Assembly: GCF_900497695.1 (NCBI RefSeq) | Contig: NZ_UIDD01000012.1 | Coordinates: 436,501-500,500 of the forward strand | Length of the DNA: 64,000 nucleotides | Source: Pseudomonas wadenswilerensis | Lineage (GTDB): Bacteria; Pseudomonadota; Gammaproteobacteria; Pseudomonadales; Pseudomonadaceae | Reading direction: 5' to 3' | In this document: in pieces, positions 1 to 7,479 of the stretch | Layout: each line of letters opens with the position of its first letter | How positions within the stretch are numbered: position 1 is the stretch's first letter | Notes under the pieces: generated by a model | Told to the model about the DNA's origin: nothing | What the model saw: the letters and a program-made list of their open reading frames with translations, nothing else | Database searches by the model: none | Program-made: the position numbers and the translations under genes

Positions 1-482
1 GGCTGATCTCGGCACTGCTCGACGGCGGTTACAGCGCACGCCTGCCGAGCCGCCTGGAGCGTGGCCAGGAGCTGGTCTCCGGTGCTTCCTCCAGCTACAA
101 CGCATTTACCCGCGGCGACAGCCTGTTCCTGATCTCGGCCACGCCGAACCTGCAGAAACACAAAACCCTGGCCGACGTCGAAGCCGGTATCTGGAAGCTG
201 CTCGACGAGCTCAAGACCACCCCGCCTTCGGCTGAAGAGCTTGAGCGCGTACGTGCCCAGGTCATCGCCGGGCTGGTCTACGACCGTGACTCCATCAGCA
301 GCCAGGCCACCGCCATTGGCCAGTTGGAAACCGTCGGCCTGTCGTGGAAGCTGATCGACAGCGAGCTGGACGAGCTGAAAAGCGTGACCCCGGCAGACAT
401 CCAGAGCGCCGCCCGCACCTACTTCACCCGTGAACGCCTGAGCGTTGCCCATGTACTGCCCGAGGAGAACGCTCATGAGTGA
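1..482 (+). CDS. M16 family peptidase, 3' part only
   Basis: This is the C-terminal part of a predicted zinc metallopeptidase of family M16 (pitrilysin/insulinase). The 5' end lies outside the window and the first whole codon is at position 3. The visible part carries a typical M16 C-terminal half, with a helix-rich segment ending in LSVAHVLPEENAHE and a TGA stop at 480-482. The HxxEH zinc motif would lie in the missing N-terminal half. The next gene starts inside this one (ATG at 475, ATGA-type overlap), so the two are translationally coupled. In M16B pairs one subunit carries the zinc site and the other does not. Because the following gene lacks HxxEH, this one is inferred to be the catalytic subunit. 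Confidence 0.85.
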   Translation, partial: LISALLDGGYSARLPSRLERGQELVSGASSSYNAFTRGDSLFLISATPNLQKHKTLADVEAGIWKLLDELKTTPPSAEELERVRAQVIAGLVYDRDSISSQATAIGQLETVGLSWKLIDSELDELKSVTPADIQSAARTYFTRERLSVAHVLPEENAHE

Positions 483-1974
483 ACGCAGCGCACCCCGCTA
501 CACCCTGATCGGCCTGGGCCTGCTGTTGCTGCTGGGCTTGCTGGCTTTCTTCCTGGCCAAGCCGGCGCAATCGGATAACGCCGCGCAACCGGCCACCAGC
601 ACCGCCGCCAAGGCGGCCAACACCTTGCAATCGCTGGCTGAGCTGGACGGCAAGGCGCCAAGCCGCCGACAGTTGAACATCCAGACCTGGAATACCGCCG
701 AAGGCGCCCGCGTGCTGTTCGTCGAAGCCCGCGAGCTGCCGATGTTCGACCTGCGCCTGACCTTCGCCGCCGGCAGCAGCCAGGACGGCGATGCCCCGGG
801 CCTGGCGACCCTGACCAACGCCATGCTTAACGAAGGCGTAGCCGGCAAGAGCGTCACCGCCATCGCCGAAGGCTTCGAAGGCCTGGGCGCCGACTTTGGC
901 AATGGCGCCTACCGCGACATGGCCGTGGCTTCGCTGCGCAGCCTGAGCGCCGCCGACAAGCGCGAGCCGGCGCTGAAGCTGTTCGCTGAAGTGGTCGGCA
1001 AACCAACCTTCCCGCAGGACGCCCTGGCACGCATCAAGAACCAGATGCAGGCCGGCTTCGAGTACCAGAAGCAGAACCCTGGCAAACTGGCCGGTATCGA
1101 GCTGTTCGAGCGCCTGTACGGCACCCACCCTTATGCCCACCCGAGTGACGGCACAGCCAAGAGCATCCCGCCGATTACCCTGGAGCAACTGCGCGCCTTC
1201 CACGCCAAGGCCTATGCCGCCGGCAACACAGTCATCGCCCTGGTCGGTGATTTGAGCCGCAGCGAAGCCGAAGCCATTGCCGCGCAAGTTTCCTCTGCCC
1301 TGCCAAAAGGCCCGGCACTGGCCAAGGTTGAACAGCCTAGCGAGCCCAAAGCTGGCACCACGCACCTCGATTTCCCGTCCAAGCAGACCCACCTGATGCT
1401 CGCTCAACTGGGCATCGACCGTAACGATCCGGACTACGCTGCGCTTTCGCTCGGCAACCAGATCCTCGGCGGCGGCACCTTTGGCACCCGCCTGATGAGC
1501 GAAGTGCGCGAGAAGCGCGGCCTGACCTACGGCGTGTACTCGGTGTTCAGCCCGATGCAGGTGCGGGGCCCATTCATGATCAACCTGCAGACCCGTGCCG
1601 AGCTCAGCGAGGGCACCCTCAAGCTGGTTCAGGACATCCTCGCCGACTACCTCAAGAGCGGCCCGACCCAGCAAGAGCTGGACGATGCCAAGCGCGAACT
1701 GGCCGGCAGCTTCCCGCTGTCCAATGCCAGCAACGCCAGTATCGTCGGCCAGTTGGGCGCCATCGGCTTCTACCACCTGCCGCTGACCTGGCTGGAAGAC
1801 TACATGCAGCAATCCCAGGCGCTGACCACCGAACAGGTCAAGACCGCGCTGAACAAACACCTGGCCGCTGACAAGATGGTCATCGTCACCGCCGGGCCAA
1901 GCGTGCCGCAAAAACCACTGCCGCCGCCCACTGACAAACCCGCCGAGCAACCGCTTGGCGTACCGGAGCATTAA
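475..1974 (+). CDS. M16 family peptidase-like protein, non-catalytic partner
   Basis: A 499-residue M16-like protein with an N-terminal hydrophobic segment at about residues 11-28 (LIGLGLLLLLGLLAFFLA), so it is anchored in or exported across the inner membrane. Where active M16 enzymes have HxxEH, this protein reads GLATLTNAMLNEG, so the zinc-binding histidines and glutamate are absent. The C-terminal half keeps the usual R/Y substrate-binding region (REKRGLTYGVYS). I chose the ATG at 475 because it overlaps the upstream stop and directly precedes the hydrophobic segment; an in-frame ATG at 445 is less likely. It probably forms a heterodimer with the upstream peptidase. The stop TAA overlaps the rsmD ATG by one base. 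Confidence 0.9.
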   Translation: MSERSAPRYTLIGLGLLLLLGLLAFFLAKPAQSDNAAQPATSTAAKAANTLQSLAELDGKAPSRRQLNIQTWNTAEGARVLFVEARELPMFDLRLTFAAGSSQDGDAPGLATLTNAMLNEGVAGKSVTAIAEGFEGLGADFGNGAYRDMAVASLRSLSAADKREPALKLFAEVVGKPTFPQDALARIKNQMQAGFEYQKQNPGKLAGIELFERLYGTHPYAHPSDGTAKSIPPITLEQLRAFHAKAYAAGNTVIALVGDLSRSEAEAIAAQVSSALPKGPALAKVEQPSEPKAGTTHLDFPSKQTHLMLAQLGIDRNDPDYAALSLGNQILGGGTFGTRLMSEVREKRGLTYGVYSVFSPMQVRGPFMINLQTRAELSEGTLKLVQDILADYLKSGPTQQELDDAKRELAGSFPLSNASNASIVGQLGAIGFYHLPLTWLEDYMQQSQALTTEQVKTALNKHLAADKMVIVTAGPSVPQKPLPPPTDKPAEQPLGVPEH

Positions 1975-2567
1975 TGGCCAGTCCATCCGCAAAATCGGCC
2001 AAGCCGCACCACGGCCAGGGCCAGCTGCGCATCATTGCCGGCGAATGGCGCAGCCGGCGCCTCGGCTTCCCTGACGCGCCGGGCCTGCGGCCGACCCCGG
2101 ACCGGGTCCGCGAGACCCTGTTCAACTGGCTCGCCCCGCACATCGAAGGGGCAAAAGTGCTCGACGCCTACACCGGTAGCGGCGCGCTGTACCTCGAAGC
2201 GCTGTCCCGTGGCGCGGGCGAGTCCGTGGCTCTGGACAGCAACCCGGCGGCCATCGCCAGCTTGCGGCAGAACCTGGAAACCCTGCGTTGCCCACGCGGC
2301 CAGGTGATCCAGACCGACGCCCAGCGCTACCTGCAGGGCGAGCCGAAGCTGGCCTTCGACCTGGTGTTCCTCGATCCGCCGTTCAACCAGGGCTTGCTGC
2401 CCACCACCTGCGCCCTGCTTGAAGAGCGTCAGTGGCTGGCCGAGAACGCCTGGATCTACACCGAGAGCGAAACCCCGCCATCGACCCTGCAGCTGCCCGG
2501 CAACTGGCGCCTGCACCGAGAGAAGAAAGCCGGCCAGGTGTATTACGCACTCTGGCAACGCGGCTGA
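1974..2567 (+). CDS. rsmD: 16S rRNA (guanine(966)-N2)-methyltransferase RsmD
   Basis: A 197-residue class I SAM-dependent methyltransferase that modifies G966 of 16S rRNA in the assembled small subunit. Visible signatures are the N-terminal RIIAGEWRSRRL segment (residues 19-30) and RPTPDRVRETLFNWL (39-53), which are characteristic of RsmD. The SAM loop DAYTGSGALYLEALSRG is at 64-80 and the catalytic motif DPPF at 134-137. Length matches the family (about 190-200 residues). The start ATG overlaps the stop of the preceding M16 gene, so it is in the same operon. Confidence 0.96.
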   Translation: MASPSAKSAKPHHGQGQLRIIAGEWRSRRLGFPDAPGLRPTPDRVRETLFNWLAPHIEGAKVLDAYTGSGALYLEALSRGAGESVALDSNPAAIASLRQNLETLRCPRGQVIQTDAQRYLQGEPKLAFDLVFLDPPFNQGLLPTTCALLEERQWLAENAWIYTESETPPSTLQLPGNWRLHREKKAGQVYYALWQRG

Positions 2568-2639
2568 TTCACAGCAGGAAGGCGCAACGGGCGTTACACT
2601 TCAAGACAACCGTTGCGCTTTTCTACCGAGATACCTCCG

Positions 2640-3641
2640 ATGTCATCTGCCCCGTCCAGCCCCTTCAAACCCGCCCTGGGGCTGGGCAATCCGCATATGC
2701 AGACGCTATGGGGACCGTTGTGGCGTAAATCAGCGGCCCTGAGCCGCCAGCGCGAACGTTTGTGGCTCGCTGATGGCGATTTTCTCGACCTCGACTGGCA
2801 CGGCCCCCATGAAGCGACAACGCCAGTGGTGCTGGTGCTGCACGGGCTCACCGGCTCCTCCAGCTCACCTTACGTGATTGGCATGCAACAGGCCCTGGCC
2901 GACCGTGGCTGGGCCAGCGTGGCGTTGAACTGGCGCGGCTGCTCGGGCGAGCCCAACCTGCTGCCACGCAGCTACCATTCCGGCGCCAGCGAAGACCTGG
3001 CTGAAACTATCAACCATCTGCGTGCGCAACGGCCTCAAGCTCCGCTGTATGCGGTGGGCTACTCGCTGGGTGGCAACGTGCTGCTCAAGCACCTGGGTGA
3101 AGCCGGTTCGACCAGCCAGTTGCAGGCGGCGGTAGCGGTATCGGTGCCATTTCGTCTGGACCAGTGTGCCGACCGCATCGGCCTGGGCTTTTCCCGGGTG
3201 TACCAGGCGCACTTCATGCGCGCCATGCTCGCTTATGTGAAAGACAAGCAGCGCCACTTCCAGCATCACGGGCACCATGAAGGGCTGGCTGTATTGGAGC
3301 GCCTGGGATCGCTGGAAAACCTGCGTACATTCTGGGATTTCGATGGTCGGGTGACCGCGCCGCTCAATGGCTTTGCTGACGCCAAGGACTATTACCGGCG
3401 CGCATCGAGCCGGTACTTTTTGGGCGAGAACCGTACGCCAACGCTGATCATCCACTCCAGCGATGACCCGTTCGTGTTTGCCCACAGCCTGCCAGGGGCC
3501 AATGAGCTGGCGGCGCAGACCACCTTCGAGCTGCACACACGTGGCGGGCATGTGGGGTTTGTCGATGGCAGTGTGCGCAACCCGGGGTACTACCTGGAAC
3601 GGCGGATTCCGCAGTGGCTGGCGATAAATCGAGCTGACTGA
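2640..3641 (+). CDS. YheT-type alpha/beta hydrolase
   Basis: A 333-residue alpha/beta-fold hydrolase of the YheT/ABHD1-3 family, predicted esterase or lipase of unknown substrate. It shows the family N-terminus with LGNPHMQTLWGP, the oxyanion segment HGLTG near residue 69, the nucleophile elbow GYSLGGN with Ser142, an acid region SSDDPFV and the histidine RGGHVGF near the C-terminus. The ATG at 2640 fits family length; another ATG at 2613 adds nine residues with no recognisable ribosome site. It lies 72 bases after rsmD. A REP pair follows its stop. Confidence 0.88.
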   Translation: MSSAPSSPFKPALGLGNPHMQTLWGPLWRKSAALSRQRERLWLADGDFLDLDWHGPHEATTPVVLVLHGLTGSSSSPYVIGMQQALADRGWASVALNWRGCSGEPNLLPRSYHSGASEDLAETINHLRAQRPQAPLYAVGYSLGGNVLLKHLGEAGSTSQLQAAVAVSVPFRLDQCADRIGLGFSRVYQAHFMRAMLAYVKDKQRHFQHHGHHEGLAVLERLGSLENLRTFWDFDGRVTAPLNGFADAKDYYRRASSRYFLGENRTPTLIIHSSDDPFVFAHSLPGANELAAQTTFELHTRGGHVGFVDGSVRNPGYYLERRIPQWLAINRAD

Positions 3642-3644
3642 AAA

Positions 3645-3735
3645 GCTTCGCCGGCAAAGCCGGCTCCCACAGGATTTGTGGTGTTGCACAGTTCTGTGGG
3701 AGCCGGCCTTGCCGGCGAAAGGCTGCATTGCAGCC
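3645..3735. repeat. REP pair (REPIN) plus small hairpin, locus 1
   Basis: Two REP copies in inverted orientation (about 3647-3672 and 3694-3719) around a 21-base spacer: left arm TTCGCCGGCAAAGCCGGC then TCCCACAG, right arm CTGTGGGAGC then CGGCCTTGCCGGCGAA. A small hairpin GGCTGC-ATT-GCAGCC follows at 3721-3735. It sits between the convergent yheT-type and sulfurtransferase genes and could form a strong stem-loop at both mRNA ends. Confidence 0.85.
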
Positions 3736-3749
3736 CAACAAGGGCTTAC

Positions 3750-4604
3750 TCAGTCGCCGGTGGCCACCGCCCGCTTGGGATCGGTAATCCACTCACTCCA
3801 CGAGCCCGCATACAACTTGCCCAGCGGATACCCCGCCAGCGCCAGGGCAAACAGGTTGTGGCAAGCCGTCACGCCGGAGCCACAGTAAGCCACCAACTGC
3901 TCTGGCGAACGCTTGCCCAGTTTCTCGGCAAAACGCTGCTTGAGCTGCTCGGCCGGCAAAAACCGTCCATCCGCCCCCAGGTTGTCGGTAAATGCCGCGC
4001 ACTGCGCGCCTGGGATGTGCCCGGCGACCGGGTCGATGGGTTCGACCTCGCCACGAAAACGCGGCAAGCCACGGGCATCGATCAGGGTCAGCTCGGGCTT
4101 GCCCAGGCGCTCGCCCAGCTGCGCGGCATCCAGCACCAGGCTGTCGTCCGGCTCACCGCTGAAGGTGCCTTCACGTTTGGCTGGCGGGTCGAGGCTCAAC
4201 GGCAGCCCGGCCGCGTGCCAGGCTTTGAGGCCGCCATCCAGGATCGATACGCCGCTGCGCTTGCCTAGCCAGGCCAGCAGCCACCAGGCCCGGGCTGCGA
4301 AGGCGCCCGGGCCGTCATCGTAAAGAACGATCGCACTGTCATTGTCGATGCCCCAGGCCCGCAGCCGCTCGACCAGTTGCTCTGGCTCCGGCAACGGATG
4401 ACGCCCGGTCACGCCCTTAATGATTGGCCCGCTGAGGTCGCGTTCCAGGTCGGCAAAATACGCTCCGGCGATATGCCCCTCGGCGTAACTGCGCTGACCA
4501 TAATCGATGTCTTCCAGGGCAAAACGGCAATCGAGAATCACCAGCGCCGGCGCCTCCAGGCGTTCGGCCAATTGCTGGGCGGTGATCAGTTGCGCGAGGG
4601 GCAT
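3750..4604 (-). CDS. sseA: 3-mercaptopyruvate/thiosulfate sulfurtransferase (tandem rhodanese)
   Basis: A 284-residue protein with two rhodanese domains. It transfers a sulfane sulfur from 3-mercaptopyruvate or thiosulfate to a thiophilic acceptor in the cytoplasm. The N-terminal domain (about 5-130) has the LDCRF...Y..GHI.GA pattern but no catalytic cysteine. The C-terminal domain has DARGLPRFRGE and the active loop CGSGVT with Cys241; this loop sequence is typical of mercaptopyruvate sulfurtransferases, whereas thiosulfate-preferring enzymes usually have CRKGVT. A thiosulfate preference cannot be excluded. It is transcribed towards the REP pair and convergent with the hydrolase gene. Confidence 0.9.
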   Translation of the reverse strand: MPLAQLITAQQLAERLEAPALVILDCRFALEDIDYGQRSYAEGHIAGAYFADLERDLSGPIIKGVTGRHPLPEPEQLVERLRAWGIDNDSAIVLYDDGPGAFAARAWWLLAWLGKRSGVSILDGGLKAWHAAGLPLSLDPPAKREGTFSGEPDDSLVLDAAQLGERLGKPELTLIDARGLPRFRGEVEPIDPVAGHIPGAQCAAFTDNLGADGRFLPAEQLKQRFAEKLGKRSPEQLVAYCGSGVTACHNLFALALAGYPLGKLYAGSWSEWITDPKRAVATGD

Positions 4605-4643
4605 GACAGTCTCCTGAACGATTGAACGGATAAGGCCCGGGCG

Positions 4644-5309
4644 TTATTGCTCCAGCGCCTGGTTAAGCGAAACGTAGAATTCCTGGCACAAGGCATCCAC
4701 GGCGGGGCGCGCCTTGGCGGTGACGAAGCCGAGCTCCAGCACCAGTACCTGATAGACACCGCGCTTGAAGGCTTCTTCACTCAGGTGCGCGGAATTTTCG
4801 CGAGTGGTGCAGAGAAAGCGCACCCAGGAAGTGAGGATGATCCAGGCATTGAGGGTCAGCGACTCGATCTGCACGGTATCCATCTCGACGATGCCGGCCT
4901 CGACAAAGCCCCGGTAGATCGCCTGGCCCTGCAGCAGGCAGCGCTGGGAAAAACGCCGGTATCGGGCGGCCAGCTCCTTGTCGCTGTCGAGCAGGTGCTC
5001 CAGGTCGCGGTGCAAAAAACGGTAGTTCCACATCGCCGCCAGCAGCGCCTTGAGGTAGAAGCGCTTGTCTTCCACCGTGGCCAGACGCCCTTGCGGCGGG
5101 CGCAGGAAGCTTTCCACCAGCTCTTCATACTGAGTGAAGAGCACAGCGATGATTTCCTGCTTGTTGGCGAAGTGGTAGTACAGGTTGCCGGGCGAAATCT
5201 CCATGTGCGCGGCAATGTGGTTGGTGCTGACACTACGCTCGCCCTGCTGGTTGAACAGCTCCAGGCTGTTCTGCACGATGCGCTCGCGGGTCTTGATACG
5301 CGGGGCCAT
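4644..5309 (-). CDS. TetR family transcriptional regulator
   Basis: A 221-residue TetR-type repressor. The N-terminal helix-turn-helix is clear (about residues 28-49, including STNHIAAHMEISPGNLYYHF). The C-terminal ligand domain is not informative. I chose the start at 5309 (MAPRIKTRERI), which is standard for the family; upstream in-frame ATGs would add up to 34 residues with no domain support. It is divergent from the aldehyde dehydrogenase gene, and a TAGAG-N6-CTCTA dyad lies in the shared intergenic region, so it probably controls itself and the dehydrogenase unit. The inducer is unknown; an aldehyde, alcohol or acyl compound is a guess from context. Confidence 0.9.
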   Translation of the reverse strand: MAPRIKTRERIVQNSLELFNQQGERSVSTNHIAAHMEISPGNLYYHFANKQEIIAVLFTQYEELVESFLRPPQGRLATVEDKRFYLKALLAAMWNYRFLHRDLEHLLDSDKELAARYRRFSQRCLLQGQAIYRGFVEAGIVEMDTVQIESLTLNAWIILTSWVRFLCTTRENSAHLSEEAFKRGVYQVLVLELGFVTAKARPAVDALCQEFYVSLNQALEQ

Positions 5310-5415
5310 GATCAATTCCAGGCGTTGAGCTTGAATGAATAGGTCCATCTTACGGTGTATCCACACCGGTATGTACCTGCAGACGCTGTGAAAAACAGTC
5401 GCACAGCACACATAT

Positions 5416-5431
5416 TAGAGTATATGCTCTA
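5416..5431. promoter_or_regulatory. Candidate TetR operator
   Basis: TAGAG (5416-5420), six bases TATATG, then CTCTA (5427-5431): a perfect 5-base dyad in an AT-rich stretch, 29 bases before the aldehyde dehydrogenase start and about 107 bases before the TetR start. Its position suits a repressor blocking the dehydrogenase promoter. No binding evidence exists in the sequence itself. Confidence 0.45.
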
Positions 5432-5459
5432 GAAAACCTGCCTTGCCGTGGAGTTTCGC

Positions 5460-6893
5460 ATGCTCGCCGACGCTACCCGCTCCCTGCCGCTCACTGAATT
5501 CGACGCCCTCGACGCGCTGTTTGCCAAGCAGCGCCAGGCCTTTGCCGATAACCCCCGGCCCACGGCTGCACAACGCCTGCAATGGCTCAAGAGCTTGCGC
5601 ACTGCGCTTCTCGGCCAGCAGGACGCCCTGATCGCAGCGATCAACGAGGACTTTTCCGGGCGTAGCGCCGACGAAACACTGCTGGCTGAACTGATGCCGA
5701 GCATCCAGGGCCTGCGCCATGCTGAAAAACATCTCAAGCAGTGGATGAAAGCCTCGAAACGCAAGGTCGGCCTGGCCTTCCAGCCAGCCAGCGCCGAGGT
5801 GCAGTACCAGCCGCTGGGCGTGGTCGGCATCATCGTGCCGTGGAACTACCCGCTGTTTCTCGCCATCGGCCCGCTGACCTGCGCCCTGGCCGCCGGCAAC
5901 CGGGTGATGCTCAAGCTCAGCGAAGCCACACCGGCCACCGGCCTGCTGCTCCAGCAATTGCTCGACAAGGTATTCCCCGAAGACCTGGTCAGCGTGGTGC
6001 TGGGTGAAGCCGACGTTGCCCAGGCCTTCTCGCGCCTGCCGTTCGATCACCTGCTGTTTACCGGTGCCACCAGTGTCGGCCGCCAGGTGATGCTCGCCGC
6101 CGCGCAAAACCTCACCCCGGTAACCCTGGAGCTGGGCGGCAAATCGCCGGCCATTGTCTCTTCCAGCGTGCCACTGGCCGACGCCGCCGAACGCATCGCC
6201 TTCGGCAAGACCCTCAATGCCGGCCAGACCTGCGTGGCACCCGACTACGTGCTGGTGCCACGCGAGCGCTTGGACGATTTCGCCAGTGCCTACCAGAACG
6301 TGGTGCGGCGCTTTTATCCGACCCTGGCCAACAACCGGGACTACAGCGCGATCATCAACCCACGCCACCTGGCCCGCCTGGAGAGCTACCTGGAAGATGC
6401 GCGTAACAAGGGCGCCGAGATCATTGATCTGTATCCCGAAGAGCCGCGCCAGGGGCGCCGTCTGCCACCGCACCTGCTGCTGAAGGTCAGCGACGAGATG
6501 CGCGTGATGCAGGACGAGATCTTCGGCCCGCTGCTGCCGCTGGTGCCCTACGACAACCTCGACCAGGCGCTGGCCTACATCAATCAGCGCCCGCGCCCGC
6601 TGGCGCTGTACTACTTCGGCTACGAACGCAGCGAACAGCAACGGGTACTGGAGCAGACCCACTCCGGTGGCGTGTGCCTCAACGACACCCTGCTGCACGT
6701 CGCCCAGGACGACCTGCCGTTCGGCGGTATCGGCCCATCGGGCATGGGCCATTACCACGGTCATGAGGGCTTCCTGACCTTCAGCAAGGCCAAGGCGGTG
6801 TTCGCCAAGCAGCGCTTGAATGCCGCGCGGCTGATCTACCCGCCCTACGGCAAGGCGCTGCTGAAGCTGGTGTACAAACTGTTCATTCGCTGA
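5460..6893 (+). CDS. calB: Coniferyl aldehyde dehydrogenase-type NAD(P)-dependent aldehyde dehydrogenase
   Basis: A 477-residue class 3-like aldehyde dehydrogenase that oxidises aldehydes to acids with NAD(P). The N-terminal proline motif PWNYPLFLAIGPL is present, the general base lies in LELGGKSP (Glu224) and the catalytic thiol in NAGQTCVAPDY (Cys258). The C-terminal FGGIGPSGMGHYHG is typical of the coniferyl aldehyde dehydrogenase group. I chose the ATG at 5460 because GGAG lies 7 bases upstream; a GTG at 5448 is an alternative. Coniferyl aldehyde specificity is a family label and not shown here; fatty or other aromatic aldehydes are equally possible. The two following genes continue the operon. 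Confidence 0.88.
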   Translation: MLADATRSLPLTEFDALDALFAKQRQAFADNPRPTAAQRLQWLKSLRTALLGQQDALIAAINEDFSGRSADETLLAELMPSIQGLRHAEKHLKQWMKASKRKVGLAFQPASAEVQYQPLGVVGIIVPWNYPLFLAIGPLTCALAAGNRVMLKLSEATPATGLLLQQLLDKVFPEDLVSVVLGEADVAQAFSRLPFDHLLFTGATSVGRQVMLAAAQNLTPVTLELGGKSPAIVSSSVPLADAAERIAFGKTLNAGQTCVAPDYVLVPRERLDDFASAYQNVVRRFYPTLANNRDYSAIINPRHLARLESYLEDARNKGAEIIDLYPEEPRQGRRLPPHLLLKVSDEMRVMQDEIFGPLLPLVPYDNLDQALAYINQRPRPLALYYFGYERSEQQRVLEQTHSGGVCLNDTLLHVAQDDLPFGGIGPSGMGHYHGHEGFLTFSKAKAVFAKQRLNAARLIYPPYGKALLKLVYKLFIR

Positions 6894-6918
6894 AAAACCA
6901 TCCTCGGGCCTGATAACA

Positions 6919-7452
6919 ATGACCACAAGCCTGCCTGTAAACCCCGCGCTGAGCCGGCGCGGGCTGCTCAAGCTCAGCCTCGGCGCCAGCGCTTTTCTCG
7001 CCACTGCCGGGCTGGGTGCCAGCCTCAGCGGCTGCTCGGCGCAAACACCGGCCAGCGGCTTCACTGCCCTGCGCCAGAACGACCTGCCGATTGTTCAGGC
7101 CCTGATTCCGGTAGTTCTGGCCGGCACCAAGGCGGCGGACAACCGCGAAGCCTTGCTACGCAGGCTGGACAACAAGCTCGCTGCCCTGTCGCCGGCCATG
7201 CTCAAGCTGACCCGGCAGCTGTTCGACGTGCTTGCCATGGCGGTCACCCGCGGGCCGTTGACCGGCATCTGGGGCAGTTGGGACAACGCCAGCAGCACGC
7301 AAATCGAAGCCTTTCTGCAACGCTGGCAGGACAGCTCGCTGAACCTGCTGCGCATGGGCCACGCCTCGCTGCTGCAACTGCTGCACATGGCCTGGTACGA
7401 ACTGCCTGAATCCTGGGCCCATTGCGGCTACCCGGGGCCACCCAAGGTCTGA
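6919..7452 (+). CDS. Tat-signal lipoprotein, probable small subunit of the adjacent GMC oxidoreductase
   Basis: A 177-residue protein with a twin-arginine signal (SRRGLLKL, Arg13-Arg14), a hydrophobic stretch and then a lipobox LSGC (Cys39), so it should be exported folded and lipid-anchored. The mature part is helical with no recognised catalytic motif. Its size and position before a GMC flavoprotein resemble the small Tat-exported subunit of gluconate, sorbitol or FAD-glucose dehydrogenases, which escorts the catalytic subunit. No cytochrome c subunit lies next to it. It starts 25 bases after calB and ends 27 bases before the GMC gene, so the three probably form one operon. Confidence 0.78.
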   Translation: MTTSLPVNPALSRRGLLKLSLGASAFLATAGLGASLSGCSAQTPASGFTALRQNDLPIVQALIPVVLAGTKAADNREALLRRLDNKLAALSPAMLKLTRQLFDVLAMAVTRGPLTGIWGSWDNASSTQIEAFLQRWQDSSLNLLRMGHASLLQLLHMAWYELPESWAHCGYPGPPKV

Positions 7453-7479
7453 TCCCCCCATAACGACAAGAGGCTGAAG

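Noticed and set aside
5415..7064. 549-codon minus-strand frame opposite calB
   Set aside because: No recognisable domain; calB has catalytic Cys and Glu in place on the + strand.
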